Shown: positions 1-11,142 of the stretch, piece after piece
How positions within the stretch are numbered: the stretch's first letter is position 1
Layout of the letters: each line of letters starts with the position of its first letter
Origin: Moniliophthora roreri
Lineage: Eukaryota; Basidiomycota; Agaricomycetes; Agaricales; Marasmiaceae
Reading direction: 5' to 3'
NCBI GenBank assembly: GCA_001466705.2
Contig: LATX02000001.1
Location: forward strand, 2,976,001 to 3,040,000
DNA length: 64,000 bases
Notes under the pieces: generated by a model
What the model saw: only the letters and a program-made list of their open reading frames with translations
Told to the model about the DNA's origin: nothing
The model's database searches: none
Translations under genes and position numbers: made by a program

Positions 1-603
1 CTAGCCCACGCAACAGCTCTCGGACTATGATGGCAATGTACTCTTCCCGGAAAACGCCAGGTTTCATCTAGATAACCATGAGATTCTTGGAAGACACACA
101 GGAGATATGATGCATACCAAGTCTGAGCACGAACCTCCGGAGCAGTATCTATAAAAGTTAGTCACAAACACAATCCCTGGTCACACGAGGCACTTACTCC
201 ATCACAATCCAAAGATTCGATCCTTTTAGATAGGATCCGTGGTATCTGAATGAGAGCTTTGAGTATTGCAAAGGGACGTGAAGGGTCCTGGGGCGCACTT
301 TGTGACGTGGGGCGAATCCAACTGCGATAGAATCTGAATCTCCTGCTGAATGTCTTCTATCTCATCTTCTGCGCTCTCCAAATCGATAATCTTTATCGCT
401 ACTGTTTTTTGCGTTCGTTTGTCATAGCTAAAAGTAAATTAGCACGAATGATAGGAGGTATGCTTCTTAGTAGACTCACCCTTTATACACTTCTCCAAAT
501 GACCCCTTGCCTGCGATAGTTGAACAATCAACCTCTGAAAACACCCTCCAACTGTCTCCTACTCACCGATCCGGTCTTGCTTCACATAAAATTCTTCGGG
601 ATC
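1..603 (-). CDS. GCK-III/STE20-family Ser/Thr protein kinase, N-terminal part (runs off window)
   Basis: Reading leftwards from about 603, short exons (roughly 567-603, 480-510, 299-427, 198-245, 118-148 and 1-67) splice into a kinase N-lobe. It begins [13 protein letters not shown], has the glycine-rich loop [11 protein letters not shown], and the ATP-binding lysine in [20 protein letters not shown]. It continues [28 protein letters not shown] and GGSCSDL, then [18 protein letters not shown] at the edge. These stretches are typical of germinal-centre kinases of the GCK-III/Sps1/Mst3 group, cytosolic kinases acting in polarity, septation or stress signalling. All junctions used are GT-AG with 45-60 nt introns. 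The catalytic loop and activation segment lie outside the window. The exon with the start codon, upstream of 603, could not be identified; an acceptor at 604-606 shows that there is one. Confidence 0.85.
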
Positions 604-2307
604 CTGATTGTGCGAGTCCTATAGTGTGGCCAGTTCTTCCGTCAGATCCAGGTGAATCGCATGCAACTGGAGAAATATTCGTAGCGCACCATGCCTCCAG
701 AATACATATTCAATCAGGGTTGGGGGTCCTCGTGTCGCGTCGAGCTGAATGAAAGACGGATTCCAAGTTGATTCCGGTCCACGAGAGGTATTAGTTGCCA
801 ATCGACTTTGACAAGGAACAAAACCAAAATCTGGAAGGAGTCAAGTAAATGCGAAATCGCTGGACAAAGAAGTGAAGCAAGGGGTAGACACAGACCCTGA
901 GCGGCTCAATTTATGTGTCTCAAGGTAACAGCTTGTAGTAATTTCAACGTCACGTCACACCCCTCTCTTTGCCATCTCCGCTCACGTCAAAACGTAAAAA
1001 ACCGTCAGATGCAGCACATTTAGCTTCAAAGGGCCAGCTGCTCTAGCTCTGCTCCAGCTCGGGGCCGATTCCTAGCATCATTCATCGTAAACTTTGGGTG
1101 CCAGTCATGCATGGTGATTGCAAAATAAATATGTACCTTGATGATTGATCAAGCTTGTATGGCACATATATATGAGTGGTGAGGGCCTTGTTCAGTTCAA
1201 GGAGATGAAGGATTCATAGAAACGCGATTGTTCTGCAGCGGACAAAGCAAGTGCTGAAATCATTGTTACATTGATATTGTCATGTTCCATTCTACTTGTT
1301 CTGTGGCTCAGCTAGCCTACTCTTTCAGCGGGTGATAAGGCATCTTACTCTATATGGCAACAATCCGATTCATCCGTTCATCTTTCATCAAGCAGACCCG
1401 GCTCCACAGAGAAATGCTGCCTCAAAGAATGAAATATTGGCTTTATATTTCACAGACACATACGCTCTGGCCTGACCGACAGAACACAGGATCGGTCCTC
1501 TGCCTCTAGCTCGGCACTCTATGGATCATACATCGTCTGCTTTCTATCGAGTAGTCTCGGACCGTAGACGACAGCAGCCCCTGCGGATTCCTCAGGGAAG
1601 GATTTATGGGGTACAGGCTGGTGACACTTGGAGGAAACGTTGTTTCCTCGTATGGTAGCCATTCACGTTTGTGCATCGTGGCTAAAGTATGTCGAACAGT
1701 TTGAAAGAAAAGCAGCCATGCGGTGTACGAGTAATCATTCAAGTCGTAGCTGTGAACCTTTATCTCAGTGGAACGTTGACATGGCGTAATGATCCTGTAT
1801 GATAACCATCTCTGACTGGTCAATGACCAGCTTTTCTAAATTTATCGACACGCACTCTGTGACTCGAGCGTCGCATCCAAACCATGGCTTCCACTACGCA
1901 TGGATACCGGTGCGTCGGGCATTTTAGACGCCGCCATGGCCAGGATGTGGCTTGTCCGTGACCTTGGGTCTCGGCGTCCGGTGCTTCCCGTACTCTGGGA
2001 ACAAACCTACCTTTTAATACATCGCATTCCATGCAGTAGTTGCCCGGTGGGAGACTTCTCACCGCAATGTTTGGATTTAGACTTTTCTTCATCCTCGAGT
2101 CGGACTTTCACCAGTCCGAAAATAAACGTGGATCGGTAGATTGCAATACAACAACAACGCTATGATAAAAACTTGATTCTGACGCGAGTCGCAAGTCTAT
2201 GGTTTTAGTCCTTTTATAGATGTAACAGTACATGAAGCTGTCCACAAAACCCGTTATTTTTAAGAAAAAATGCCTTACATTGACTTTCGATGTTCCTGTC
2301 AAAGGGT
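604..2307. other. Intergenic stretch with the unresolved first exon of the kinase; otherwise no supported gene
   Basis: The 5' end of the kinase and its promoter must lie in the first few hundred bases. Two neighbouring minus-strand open frames (about 1506-1823 and 1820-2092) show no recognisable domain, no clear splice links and unbiased composition, so I do not call them. No tRNA, repeat or transposon end was recognised. Confidence 0.5.
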
Positions 2308-4259
2308 CTAATGAGCTGAAAGGGAAGAAAGGAAAGGACGTAGCCATACCGGAGAATGTGTCGTCTCATAGTCCACATGCACAAAACACCTCTCCACATT
2401 CGGTAGCTCTTCGATTTGGTCCTGCAGCTTCTGGCTCAAATCATGAGCTCTCCAGAGAGGCGTATTAGCGTTCATCACAATGTCGATCTCGACAAAGTAG
2501 TCTGGACCACTCTATAAAGCGGAATGACTGTCTGAGCTGGGAAGAGAAGGGCAAGAAAAAACGAGCCACGCACATGATATGCCCTCACCGTATCGACTTG
2601 CTGGATCTCCTCGCTGTACGTGGCCGTTTTGTATATCAAAAGCTGGAGCATCTCATGTGGCGCGGATTTTCCAGCCAAGAGCTCAAATTGACCATAAATT
2701 GTACGTCCCCAGGCGACGATGATACCGAGTCCGATCTGCGCAGTGCGAGGCGTTTTAGAGGCAGTGTGATGTGTTTTTAATTCCGATGGATGCTTACGAT
2801 GATGGCTCCCATGGGATCGAGGTCTGATATGATAATGTCAGATTATTTGTGCGAGATAAAGAACGACGAGAACTCACACCAACGAAGCTTGCTTCCTCCT
2901 GTCGACATGAGTATACCTATCATGACATCCTGTTTAGACGAAGCGGCCCCAGGGCTATTCGGTACACGCACCGAACGTGTTAATCCACAAGTCATTCCTG
3001 TGGTCTTCCCACAGCACATGGACCTGGCTGGAGTTCTTCCGGAGCGAGAAACAGTAAATGAACAACACAAGCTTGACAACTGTGCATTGTAATAGCTCAA
3101 TCAACGCAATCTGTCTTCAGAGAACAAACTCACAGAGAGCCGCAGCGACTGAAATGATGGAGGGGAGATGAAAATCATTTGTTTCGTCGGCGTCCGAGTG
3201 GGAGATAATACTGCGGCAGGATTCCACGACTACTACAAGGTTGACAGAAGCCATCCTGAGGTGTCAAATGTCACTCCATTGCAAAGAAAAGATTTTGGTT
3301 GGGTCATGCTTACAGGGAACCTATTTCGAATGTGCGTCAGCGCCTCGTGTTTCAAGACATAATGGGACTCACCATATACGATGTTACCTATCGTTTCCAG
3401 CCTTGCCCCACCGACGGGCCACTTGTTGACGTCGAGTTTTTCGGATTTGCGATGCAACCAGAAGAGAACGACGTTACTCCCGATGTCGAATATGGAGTCG
3501 ATGCCCGTAGCAAGTAAAGATAAGGATAACGCAGATATAGCGGCGTACACTAAGGAATGAAAGATCGAACAGAGCGGATATGAACGATAAACAAAAAGTA
3601 CGTACTTTGTAGCACGCATAATGAAAGGTTGGCTATGAGACTGGCCCACACAGCAATTTTGACCTGAAGGGAGATGCCTGAGTTTGCTGAAACATCGAGA
3701 ATGATGAGGGAAAGAGATTCACTGGCAATCGTGTAGCTTCTTCCTCGATTTGAGCTTCCTGGGTATGAGTTTCGATCGGTTTCAAGAGAGAAACGATAAG
3801 CTGTTCAAAAGGAAGATACAATCAGATAAGCCCATAGATCTTTAGATCGACGAGGCTCACAGTATTCTGTTTCGACTGATAGCTGGCGACCTTTTTCCCT
3901 GTTCTCAACTTCAACTCGGATAGCTGCTCCTCGTTTCGCAAGCTACCCTTGAAGTTGTATGGATCGGCTTCTATGATAGCGCCTGGACTTGGATTGCGTT
4001 CGAGATCATCATGCTTATTGGAGGTAATGGCGACCGTCGCCGTAGCTGTCGTACTGTTGGATGCATTCGAAGTACGTTCGAGCGTAACCGCTGGTACCGC
4101 TGGTACCGTTAGTTCGGTCTGCTATTTTGATGACGTTTCGATCAGTGAGTTTGAAAAAGCAGGCCATGACTCGGCAAGATAAAAAAATTGAGAAACAAGA
4201 CTTACGGATGGAGGGAAGGTTGACGAGGGGTCAATGGGGACTTTGGTGTCGATGACCAT
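2308..4259 (-). CDS. Mn-type cation diffusion facilitator (CDF) metal transporter
   Basis: The ATG lies at 4257-4259. About ten exons (4206-4259, 3861-4121, 3723-3800, 3606-3663, 3373-3549, 3314-3320, then further exons to about 2308) encode a CDF transporter, which exports divalent metal by proton exchange. Membrane segments include VKIAVWASLIANLSLCVLQ and AAISALSLSLLATG. The metal-site motif DSIFD (DxxxD) in TM2 and DHRND (DxxxD) before LWINTFG in TM5 are the signature of the Mn-CDF subgroup. After the last TM comes the cytosolic domain, ending VDIVMNAN-like and VHVDYETTH. Exon 6 is only 7 nt (3314-3320); including it restores NIVYG-SLMASVNLVVVVES in frame. The last coding bases are uncertain: either the frame runs to TAG at 2308-2310 or a final intron moves the stop about 100 nt downstream. 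Vacuolar, Golgi or mitochondrial location cannot be told from sequence. Confidence 0.9.
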
Positions 4260-5822
4260 GGTATTTTTGAACAAGGAGTTGACAAAATCAGCACGAGAGA
4301 ACTGGTGGTGTTAGAGGTTGACGCCCTGGGATATAAGACCGATACAGTGGTACAGAGCCACGCGAGTTTTACATAATTGGGGGGATGGGTAGCTGGCTCG
4401 ATCAGTTGGAGGGATCAGCGGTTCGTAGGTTCGGTCCTCGGTCCTCGGAGGTTTGGAGAACCGCTGGTACCGGAAATATGTTTGAAAGGGTTCGACATAA
4501 GGGCCTCTTTGATGAGCCTTTCAAACCCGATCACCCTTAGCTTGCTTGACACAAGTCCTAAGTAGGGAGATGCTTTGAGACGGGGACAAGTATTCTCACA
4601 GATCAAACCACATTAATGACCGTAAGTGCAGGAGAGAGGGAAAGTACGATTGACAGAAACAGCTCGTCCCCGCTGAAGCTGCGGATATTCATGGCCAGAG
4701 ATTGGTTCGAGCCAACAAGTATTACTCGATGCTGCTAGAGTCGACATACTTTTGTCTATAGGGGAATGCGAAATCAGCGACTGACTTGGAACAATTGCAC
4801 CAGATTCGACCATGGTGTATTCTCTAATATGTACATGGCACTTCTGACCCGTCTTGACTCCTCAACACGCCATCTACACCCCATCATTCTTCAGGTTACC
4901 GCTTCTCTAGACACACGACTGGTCAAATGAACTGTGTCCGATGGTTATATGAGATTCGTCGCAGCTGAAGGGTATGTTGTAGTACATACCATAATGAAGG
5001 ACTCCAACGTAATCTGCAAGGACTCGTTCACTACACAGCAAGTTCCTCGTGCGTACCTGTCTGATCAAAGTCAAAGCCTGATCCGTTCTGTACGTAGTAT
5101 TGTCAGGAGCTCCCTGTACAGACGCGGTTTCAGCTAGGGACGTTCCAGCCGTGTTCGTGGCGATTTGTGATTGGAATTGGCGGAGAATAGAGCCCGCATA
5201 TCGTCAGAAATGACATACATCTAAGAAGACTAATGTAGACTCACCAAGAATCATGCCTGTTGCAGCACCCCGGGCTGACGATTCCTCCCGATCCCAGAAC
5301 ACAAACTCCTGGACCTCCTAAGCTAGCAAGTGGTGCCAGCACGGTGGCTTGAAGTATCCTCCGAGGTGATTGCATGTAAGACGACATTGTGGTCAGAAGA
5401 AAGAGATCTAGTGTCGACTTGAGGGACTTTACGCGCTGACATCTGGGACCATGGGGCCAAAATGCAACGACTCGAAGAAAGTTGATTATAGGTGATATTG
5501 AGTCTGAATTTGGGAATTGAGCAGCTCGATTTGACTTGATGCGTTGTCACAAGATCCGGCTAGGTGTTATTCTGATATCACAAAACCGACAGAATGGTAC
5601 TGAGCCACGCGAGACTACACTAAAATCTAATCTTATCGATGAATTTTTCACATCCGAAAGTCCGAAGAATGATGCCTACTTGAAACGTTTTGAAGCAGTC
5701 GACAGACTCGGAAAACTTGAGCAACGGCAACCTTTGGTCGACCAGTACCCGATCTCGGCTTGTAATTCAAGTGACCATCGACATACTAAGCTCTGCCAAT
5801 ATCACAAATGGACATGACTCAA
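4260..5822. other. Stretch without a confident gene
   Basis: Short minus-strand frames at about 4613-4813 and 5100-5550 have fair coding composition and possible splice sites (an exon-like piece near 5150 reads SLAETASVQGAPDNTT), so a small unrecognised or decayed gene is possible. I could not assemble one. A 10-bp inverted repeat (gtttgaaagg at 4480-4489, cctttcaaac at 4517-4526) encloses a 27-nt loop; its role is unknown. Confidence 0.4.
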
Positions 5823-7500
5823 TCATAATTGACATTGAAGATGGCTAGAGTGCCGAAGCTCCTGGTGTTCTTCATCCCCAAAGGTTTGCAACGAAGCATC
5901 CCAACTTTGGTCAGAAACGATAAGCGCTGTGACACACTCCTGCATGTCTAGCCTCTTGAGAAGACTCCCCAATTCGGGGAGAAGAGCCATCGCACAGTCA
6001 ACCTTTATTCTGAGCTGATCTCTTTGAGATATTCCAGCGGATTCGGTATGCCATGCGGGGTCAAGCTTCATGACGCTTGCAACGAAGAAGTCCAGTATGT
6101 GTCGTATGTGTCGGTCTACATTAGCAGCTGCGGCGAATTCGTATGCTATTCGGAGACCAACCGCCAGCATCAGTAGCTGACACTACGGGAGCGTGTGACG
6201 CTCAAACTCGGGATCTCCGTGGCTTGAAGCACATGAGAGTAGCTGTCGAAGCGCAGCAATCACCGCTTGCTCGTATCTGTACAAAAGGCTGGTGGGGTCA
6301 GTAGTGGGTGGTGACTGAATGCGTCTCGTAATAATCTCGATCCCGAATCCTGTCACAGTTTATGGTAAGAACCTGGTTCCAATTGGAAGGCTATTCGTCC
6401 AACTCACTAATCGAGGTGACTAGGACATCCCCTTCAGCTATGGCTCCACCCCTCAAACCAGTCTGGAGAACGAACAGAGGTCAAAACATAACAGATCTTA
6501 AAAAGCCAAAGCGTACGCACATAGTACATGACCGTCCTGCTCTCTGTGGCGTTCCCAAAAGAGCTGAGGCGGGCAACCGAACTTGGTGGAAGTAGGTCAG
6601 AGCATGCTTCACAGGGGGTGATCCACCTAGGTCTTAGTAAGTGACGACATCGCAGCAATGATATATTGCGGCGTACCACGAGGAGGTAAAACTTTGCAGG
6701 AAGTATTCCGATTCATCCTATACCCATCGCTCAAATGTACGATGAATGGTTTGATGCCTGTCCTCTCCATGGACAAGTAAACGCGCGAGTACTACGGATA
6801 CCAGGCGGCATGTACCTGTCAAGAATCACTCAAGTCTAAGCACTAGAAAAGCAATGTCAGTTTTACTCGCTTAGCAGCCCCTTGAACTGGAGTGTCTAGC
6901 AAAAAACCGCCGTCCGAGTGTCGTAGCAATCGTCTCCATGTTGATGACATCGAGGCCGTGTCCGAGTCCAGTCAGAAGATACTGCCCTCCATAATGCGAA
7001 TTATCCAGTGGGCAGTGGATACAGTACTCAACAACTCGACGACGTACGAAATCTCAAATTTGAGCACCTTCTCTAGCAACTCCGCAACGTCCCTTCTCTT
7101 GGAAGCATACATGGCGAGTGTACCAGCACATAGATTATAGTGAATCGTCAGAAGAGTGGCAGCCGCGGAGTCCTGGTTTTTGGAATGAATGGAACATCGC
7201 CAAGAACACAAAAAAAGTGATATACCATGGCAAGAATGGGACCTGTACTGGTATCTTCGCCTTAGATGCTAGCGTGGAAAGACAGAGACAGACGTACCGA
7301 AATGCCCAGTTTTTGGATATCACATTGAGGATGTCGTCTGTAGTGAACTCTAATGTCCTCGCGATCAACGTTGTCACTATTGAAGGGGCAGAGTTACTTA
7401 CTATAGGCGTTTTACTACCGATCTACAACCTTCATAGCCGAGCGCGAAACGCTGTTCAAAGGACAGGGTTCCTGCTCGGGTTCTCCATAGGTCTGTGCGG
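5823..7500 (-). pseudogene. Decayed acyl-CoA oxidase/dehydrogenase-like gene
   Basis: Minus-strand pieces in order match the flavin-dependent acyl-CoA oxidase/dehydrogenase fold. They are FEQRFALGYEGCRSVVKR near 7450, TTDDILNVISKNWAF near 7310, ATLLTIHYNLCAGTLAMYAS near 7130, and LLTGLGHGLDVINMETIATT near 6930. Then come FLLDTPVQGAAKR near 6880, ARLLVHGEDR and IKPFIVHLSDGYRM near 6740, GAIAEGDVLV near 6430, and a C-terminal part with FFVASVMKLDPAWHTESAG near 6050. Functional-looking introns survive, for example the one joining TSI to RFGIEIITRRI across about 6349-6412. The frame is broken at least three times: near 6917 after METIATTL, near 6755 by an apparent 2-base loss, and by TAG at 6183-6185 where the family suggests arginine. 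So this is a pseudogene of a lipid-oxidising enzyme. The exact subfamily and 5' end are unsure. Confidence 0.72.
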
Positions 7501-8458
7501 GCGAGTTGAGATGTTATCCTCGACATTAAGGACTATTAATGCCTGAGAGTACAAACGAATGAATATGCACCATTTATAAGTACCGGACACTCGGCTGAGT
7601 TTGTACGACGGATAACTTCGCATAAATCTTCCCTCGACTAGCACAATGTAGTGTATGTAGCGTATCTGGTCAAGAAGCGCTCGATTGACAGTCGCGTGTA
7701 GACCAAAGGTGCACATCTTTCTTGCATACCTGGCAGGGAAGCGCAACTGTCAGAGATATCTTTCTGGCTTCTTTCCCATAACGAGCTTGGTGGCACAAGT
7801 TTGTTACGGGCACCCGGGTTTTACTGGGGAGGCGGAACCTGGCGAGAGAAATGATGCGAATGCAGGGATTATGTTTGCGACCTCGACCTGATACCAAGGT
7901 AAAGATAGCTCCGTCGTGAAAGAAAAAATGGAACGCACCTTGTGAACAACCTTAAGCCTGGGTTTTCTCTAAAAGACGTGCCGAGATTCATAACCGGGTC
8001 AGGTATTTGCTAAAGACGCAATTATAGCGCAATTTTTAATTGCTGAGAACGAACTGCTCGAGACTAGGGTGCTTCAGGATGCCTGACAGTGATAGCAGAC
8101 TCGGGACAGCTTTTGCTGAGAAGTTCAAAGCGTGCATGTGACTGGGCGCTTGACAGTATGGTTCAACCTCAGCTGGTCCTCTTTGCCTTCGGGTCTTCGA
8201 CCTAGGTAGTTTGAAGTCCGAAAGCTTTTCAGCCTCTAACTTCACCCATACGGACCCAGATCTGCCATTTTTATGCAACTGTCGGAGAATCAGCTAGACT
8301 TTAGTCCTTACTGTCACGTAAAGACTCAGAGATGAAAGCTTGGTGGTACGAAGCTGATTTCTCTTTTTTTTGTAATACAGAAACACAACCATTCAAGGCT
8401 AAATACAAGTACAGGAACTCATACATCAGTGTGTATAACGGAGAGAACTCTTCCAACT
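7501..8458. other. Intergenic stretch between the acyl-CoA oxidase relic and GE1
   Basis: No domain, splice chain or RNA gene was recognised. The left part may still contain an unrecognisable remnant of the relic's N-terminal region; the right part is the 3' flank of GE1. Confidence 0.4.
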
Positions 8459-10112
8459 TCAAGGAATGCATTGAGAGTAGTCTTCAAACAGTGTTGTGAG
8501 CTTCAGGATGATTCTTAAATGGATAATCACTCACATGGGTTGATCGCAGAGCAGCGATAGCCAGAGACACAAGCTGTCGGTCCACTCCAGCCTATGCCTG
8601 CAAAACGAGGTCAGCGAACTCCAAAGTTCAATTACGAAGGAGCTACAAACCTCCACATTGGCCCCACGCAGTTTGAACTGCGGTTGGAGATGGTGGTGGG
8701 GGTGCAGCTGTAGTAGAGGTGCTGGGGGTTGAGGGCGTAGTACTCGACGATTCAGACGGCTGAGAGGTCGAGCTAGATCCTCCTCCAGTAGATCCTCCAA
8801 GGGTCGGGGAGGTCCAGTTGTCCCACTGTCCCTGCGTGTAGGTATAACCACCAGCCGTTTCTTGGATGTTGGTGTTCGTCGACTGGTTCAACAAGAATTT
8901 GTTGATGAAAGCGTTCAACTGGTTCTGTTGGGAAGAAGGGAAGGAACAGTGGTTGTGTCCAGCCGACTGTGAGAATCCGAAGGTGTCGGAGGAACCGAGC
9001 GAATCCCAAATCCTGTGTGCCGCCTTCATGCATCCGAACGAACTTGGCGCACCCAACCAGTCAATGCCGGTTTGGTCAATGACAAAGAGACCACGAGGAG
9101 CGACTAGACCCATCAACAGGTGGTGGTCAAAAGGCAAAGTGTTGACAGAGGACTGCGCGAAAGTGTTGAAGGCAGTAGAGAACCAGACGTTCTCTCCGAC
9201 AATCTCTCTCGCAGTCTGGGTATCGATACCTCTCGACATCACTGCGACGCGGAGAATTCCGGTAAGGGCAACATCGAACCTTCAAACAAATTGAAACTCA
9301 CTATCGTCACTAAGTCTCCAGCATGCACTTCCGCCAGAACCAGATTCTTGTGGAATGGTGAGAGCAATACGAGGCTCAAAGGCACCCGCTACAAGAGCGC
9401 CTTTACCGTTTCTCGAACAACCAGTCACGCCGAGCCTCTTGGTATCAATATTGGCGCTAGGAGTGATCTCCAAGGCGTCAATGATACGACTAATGCCCCA
9501 GGACCACGCCATCATAGCACCAGCGCTGTGGTTATTCCCGTAGAGCTGGTAGAACTTGCCCTGACCACGGCTGCTAGCACTAGCCTGAGAAGCCATGTCG
9601 TTCGTATCGAACGTGATGATAGCGACGTTACTCGGGCGAGGAATGCTAGGTCCGTCGAGAGCAATAATGGCCGGGAACGGTCCGCTTCCAGAAGGCAGCG
9701 AAATGGAAGCAGAGAAGGAAATGGACTTGCCGCCCTCAGAAGCGTTGATGGTCAGTCTGCCTCCGGAGTAGGAAGCAGTAAGCGTAGAAGGCTTCGGTGG
9801 CTTAGCGCCCAGCTCGTATTTCTGGATAAGCTGGCTAATCTCGTCTGCACGGCAGGTCCAGTCGTCCCGTGTTGCCACCTTGGTGCCGCCAGCAAACGTG
9901 AACGGATCGGGAAGTTTGGAGTTCGAAGTCGATGTCGGGTTGCTTGGAATAGCAGGGCAAGCCAATGGCTTGAGAGTTGCAGCATTAGCACTCTACCATT
10001 GCAATACGATAGTCAGTACGGTGTGGCTCGGAATCTACAGACTACATACAGGAATGACACCCGCAGTCAAAGCGGACAGGAGAAGAAGGAAGGAGCCAGA
10101 CAAGAGAACCAT
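8459..10112 (-). CDS. Glucuronoyl methylesterase, family CE15, with C-terminal CBM1 (GE1)
   Basis: Five exons (10050-10112, 9302-9992, 8651-9241, 8535-8597, 8459-8481) give a 476-residue secreted enzyme that cleaves the ester bond between glucuronoxylan and lignin. Signal peptide MVLLSGSFLLLLSALTAG is followed by a CE15 catalytic domain from about residue 35 to 405. The nucleophile serine sits in GVTGCSRNGKG; the acidic region reads FEPRIALTIPQESG; the catalytic histidine is in SAGHNHCSFPSSQQ. A Ser/Thr/Pro/Gly-rich linker (about 405-445) leads to a CBM1 built over three exons, with QCGGIGWSGPTAC, SGYRC and NPYYSQC supplying the four cysteines. The last exon is 23 nt; reading through its intron would give a false stop at 8527-8529. 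GE2 at 34799 is an inverted paralogue that lacks linker and CBM1. Identity of family and domains is very secure. Confidence 0.96.
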
Positions 10113-11142
10113 TGTAGACCGAGCCGTGTAGTGAGGCGAGGTTCGAGGAGAGAATGTCGAGCCTCTTGGTATATATAGGACGACGAAGACAATTCAGGTG
10201 ATGCTAACGAAATCGACCAACTCTACGAATGCAGCCAGGGCATCCGAACATTTAGCGGGAGGATAGAGTTATGAATTTGAGATGATGCATGTGGTAAAAC
10301 ATCGAGCCCTGATAATACCGACCATCAGCTTGTCCTTCGGCAAACATGAATACCACCGTCGCTCGTTGTGAGATTAGGACTGGAAAGCAAAGACGTCAGG
10401 ACTATGTAGTACCGCTTAGTTAGCGTTGCTCTGCAATGAGTGACTGCAATAGAATGAGTCGCCAGAGTGAAGCAGTCGGTGGAAGCTTGTATATTGGCAC
10501 TACCAGGCGCCGAGCCGTTCTAACTTCCCAACTTCCTATTCTTCTACGTTCCTTGAGTTCCATGCCATAGATTTCACAGACAATAAAAGAAGCATGACCA
10601 CGTTTACGACGATGCGAACCATTCACCTCTTTTCGGAGTAACTGCTCGCGTGGAGAGGTCATGTTCTAAAGATCCGTGCCCTGTCAACTCTATTCACTAG
10701 GAGTGTAGATTTACCGTGATATGTCCTGCAATGACTTCGAACCTTCCATCATAGTAAAAAGCGAACGAGAATTTCAATACATACGCTGTGAACCACGTTT
10801 CTTGGACGTAGAACAGCAGCAGAATAGCCTTTCGTTCGGCGGCCTGACATCATACCGAGATGGAGCCGCAGAGCGACTGGGAGGGTCTCAAGGTATTGAA
10901 TGTATATAACCCAATTCTCTAGGCGGCCTGGTGCTTCAGGCATCCATTGTACTTTTTTCAAACACAAACCGACAAATTTCCTGTCAGCGGGCCGTCGGGC
11001 AAGCAAAAGTAGCAGGCTAGCAGTGAGTTATTCACACTGAGGATAATACAAGATAGAATGTCCTTGAGGATCTCACCCACGTCCTAAAGCGTAAATATAT
11101 TGCCTTGAGTGCTAGTATAACAGTACCCACGTCTAAGATTCT
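10113..11142. promoter_or_regulatory. GE1 upstream region with TATA box; duplicated upstream of GE2
   Basis: Read on the minus strand, a TATA element (cctatatatac, about 10169-10179) lies some 58 nt before the GE1 start codon. Sequence from about 10113 to 10660 is clearly similar to 34265-34798, the upstream region of GE2, in inverted orientation, so promoter and gene were copied together. The shared block includes an open frame with the stretch EQLLRK, KRGHAS and VCEIYG. It is diverged in both copies and I do not call it a gene. From 10681 to 11142 I see no feature other than the 3' flank of the queuosine gene. Confidence 0.65.

Noticed and set aside
1506..2092. Two minus-strand frames of 90-105 codons as a possible gene
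   Set aside because: No domain, no supported splice link, and composition like the surrounding non-coding sequence.
4480..4526. 10-bp inverted repeat as a possible transposon end or terminator
   Set aside because: No second element end, target duplication or transposase remnant nearby. Eukaryotic context makes a hairpin terminator unlikely.
9120..10178. 352-codon open frame antisense to GE1, with a matching antisense frame (34985-35632) in GE2
   Set aside because: It mirrors the codon structure of the esterase in both copies, is Arg/Ser-rich as expected of an antisense shadow, and crosses true exon junctions. Its conservation follows from conservation of the sense strand.
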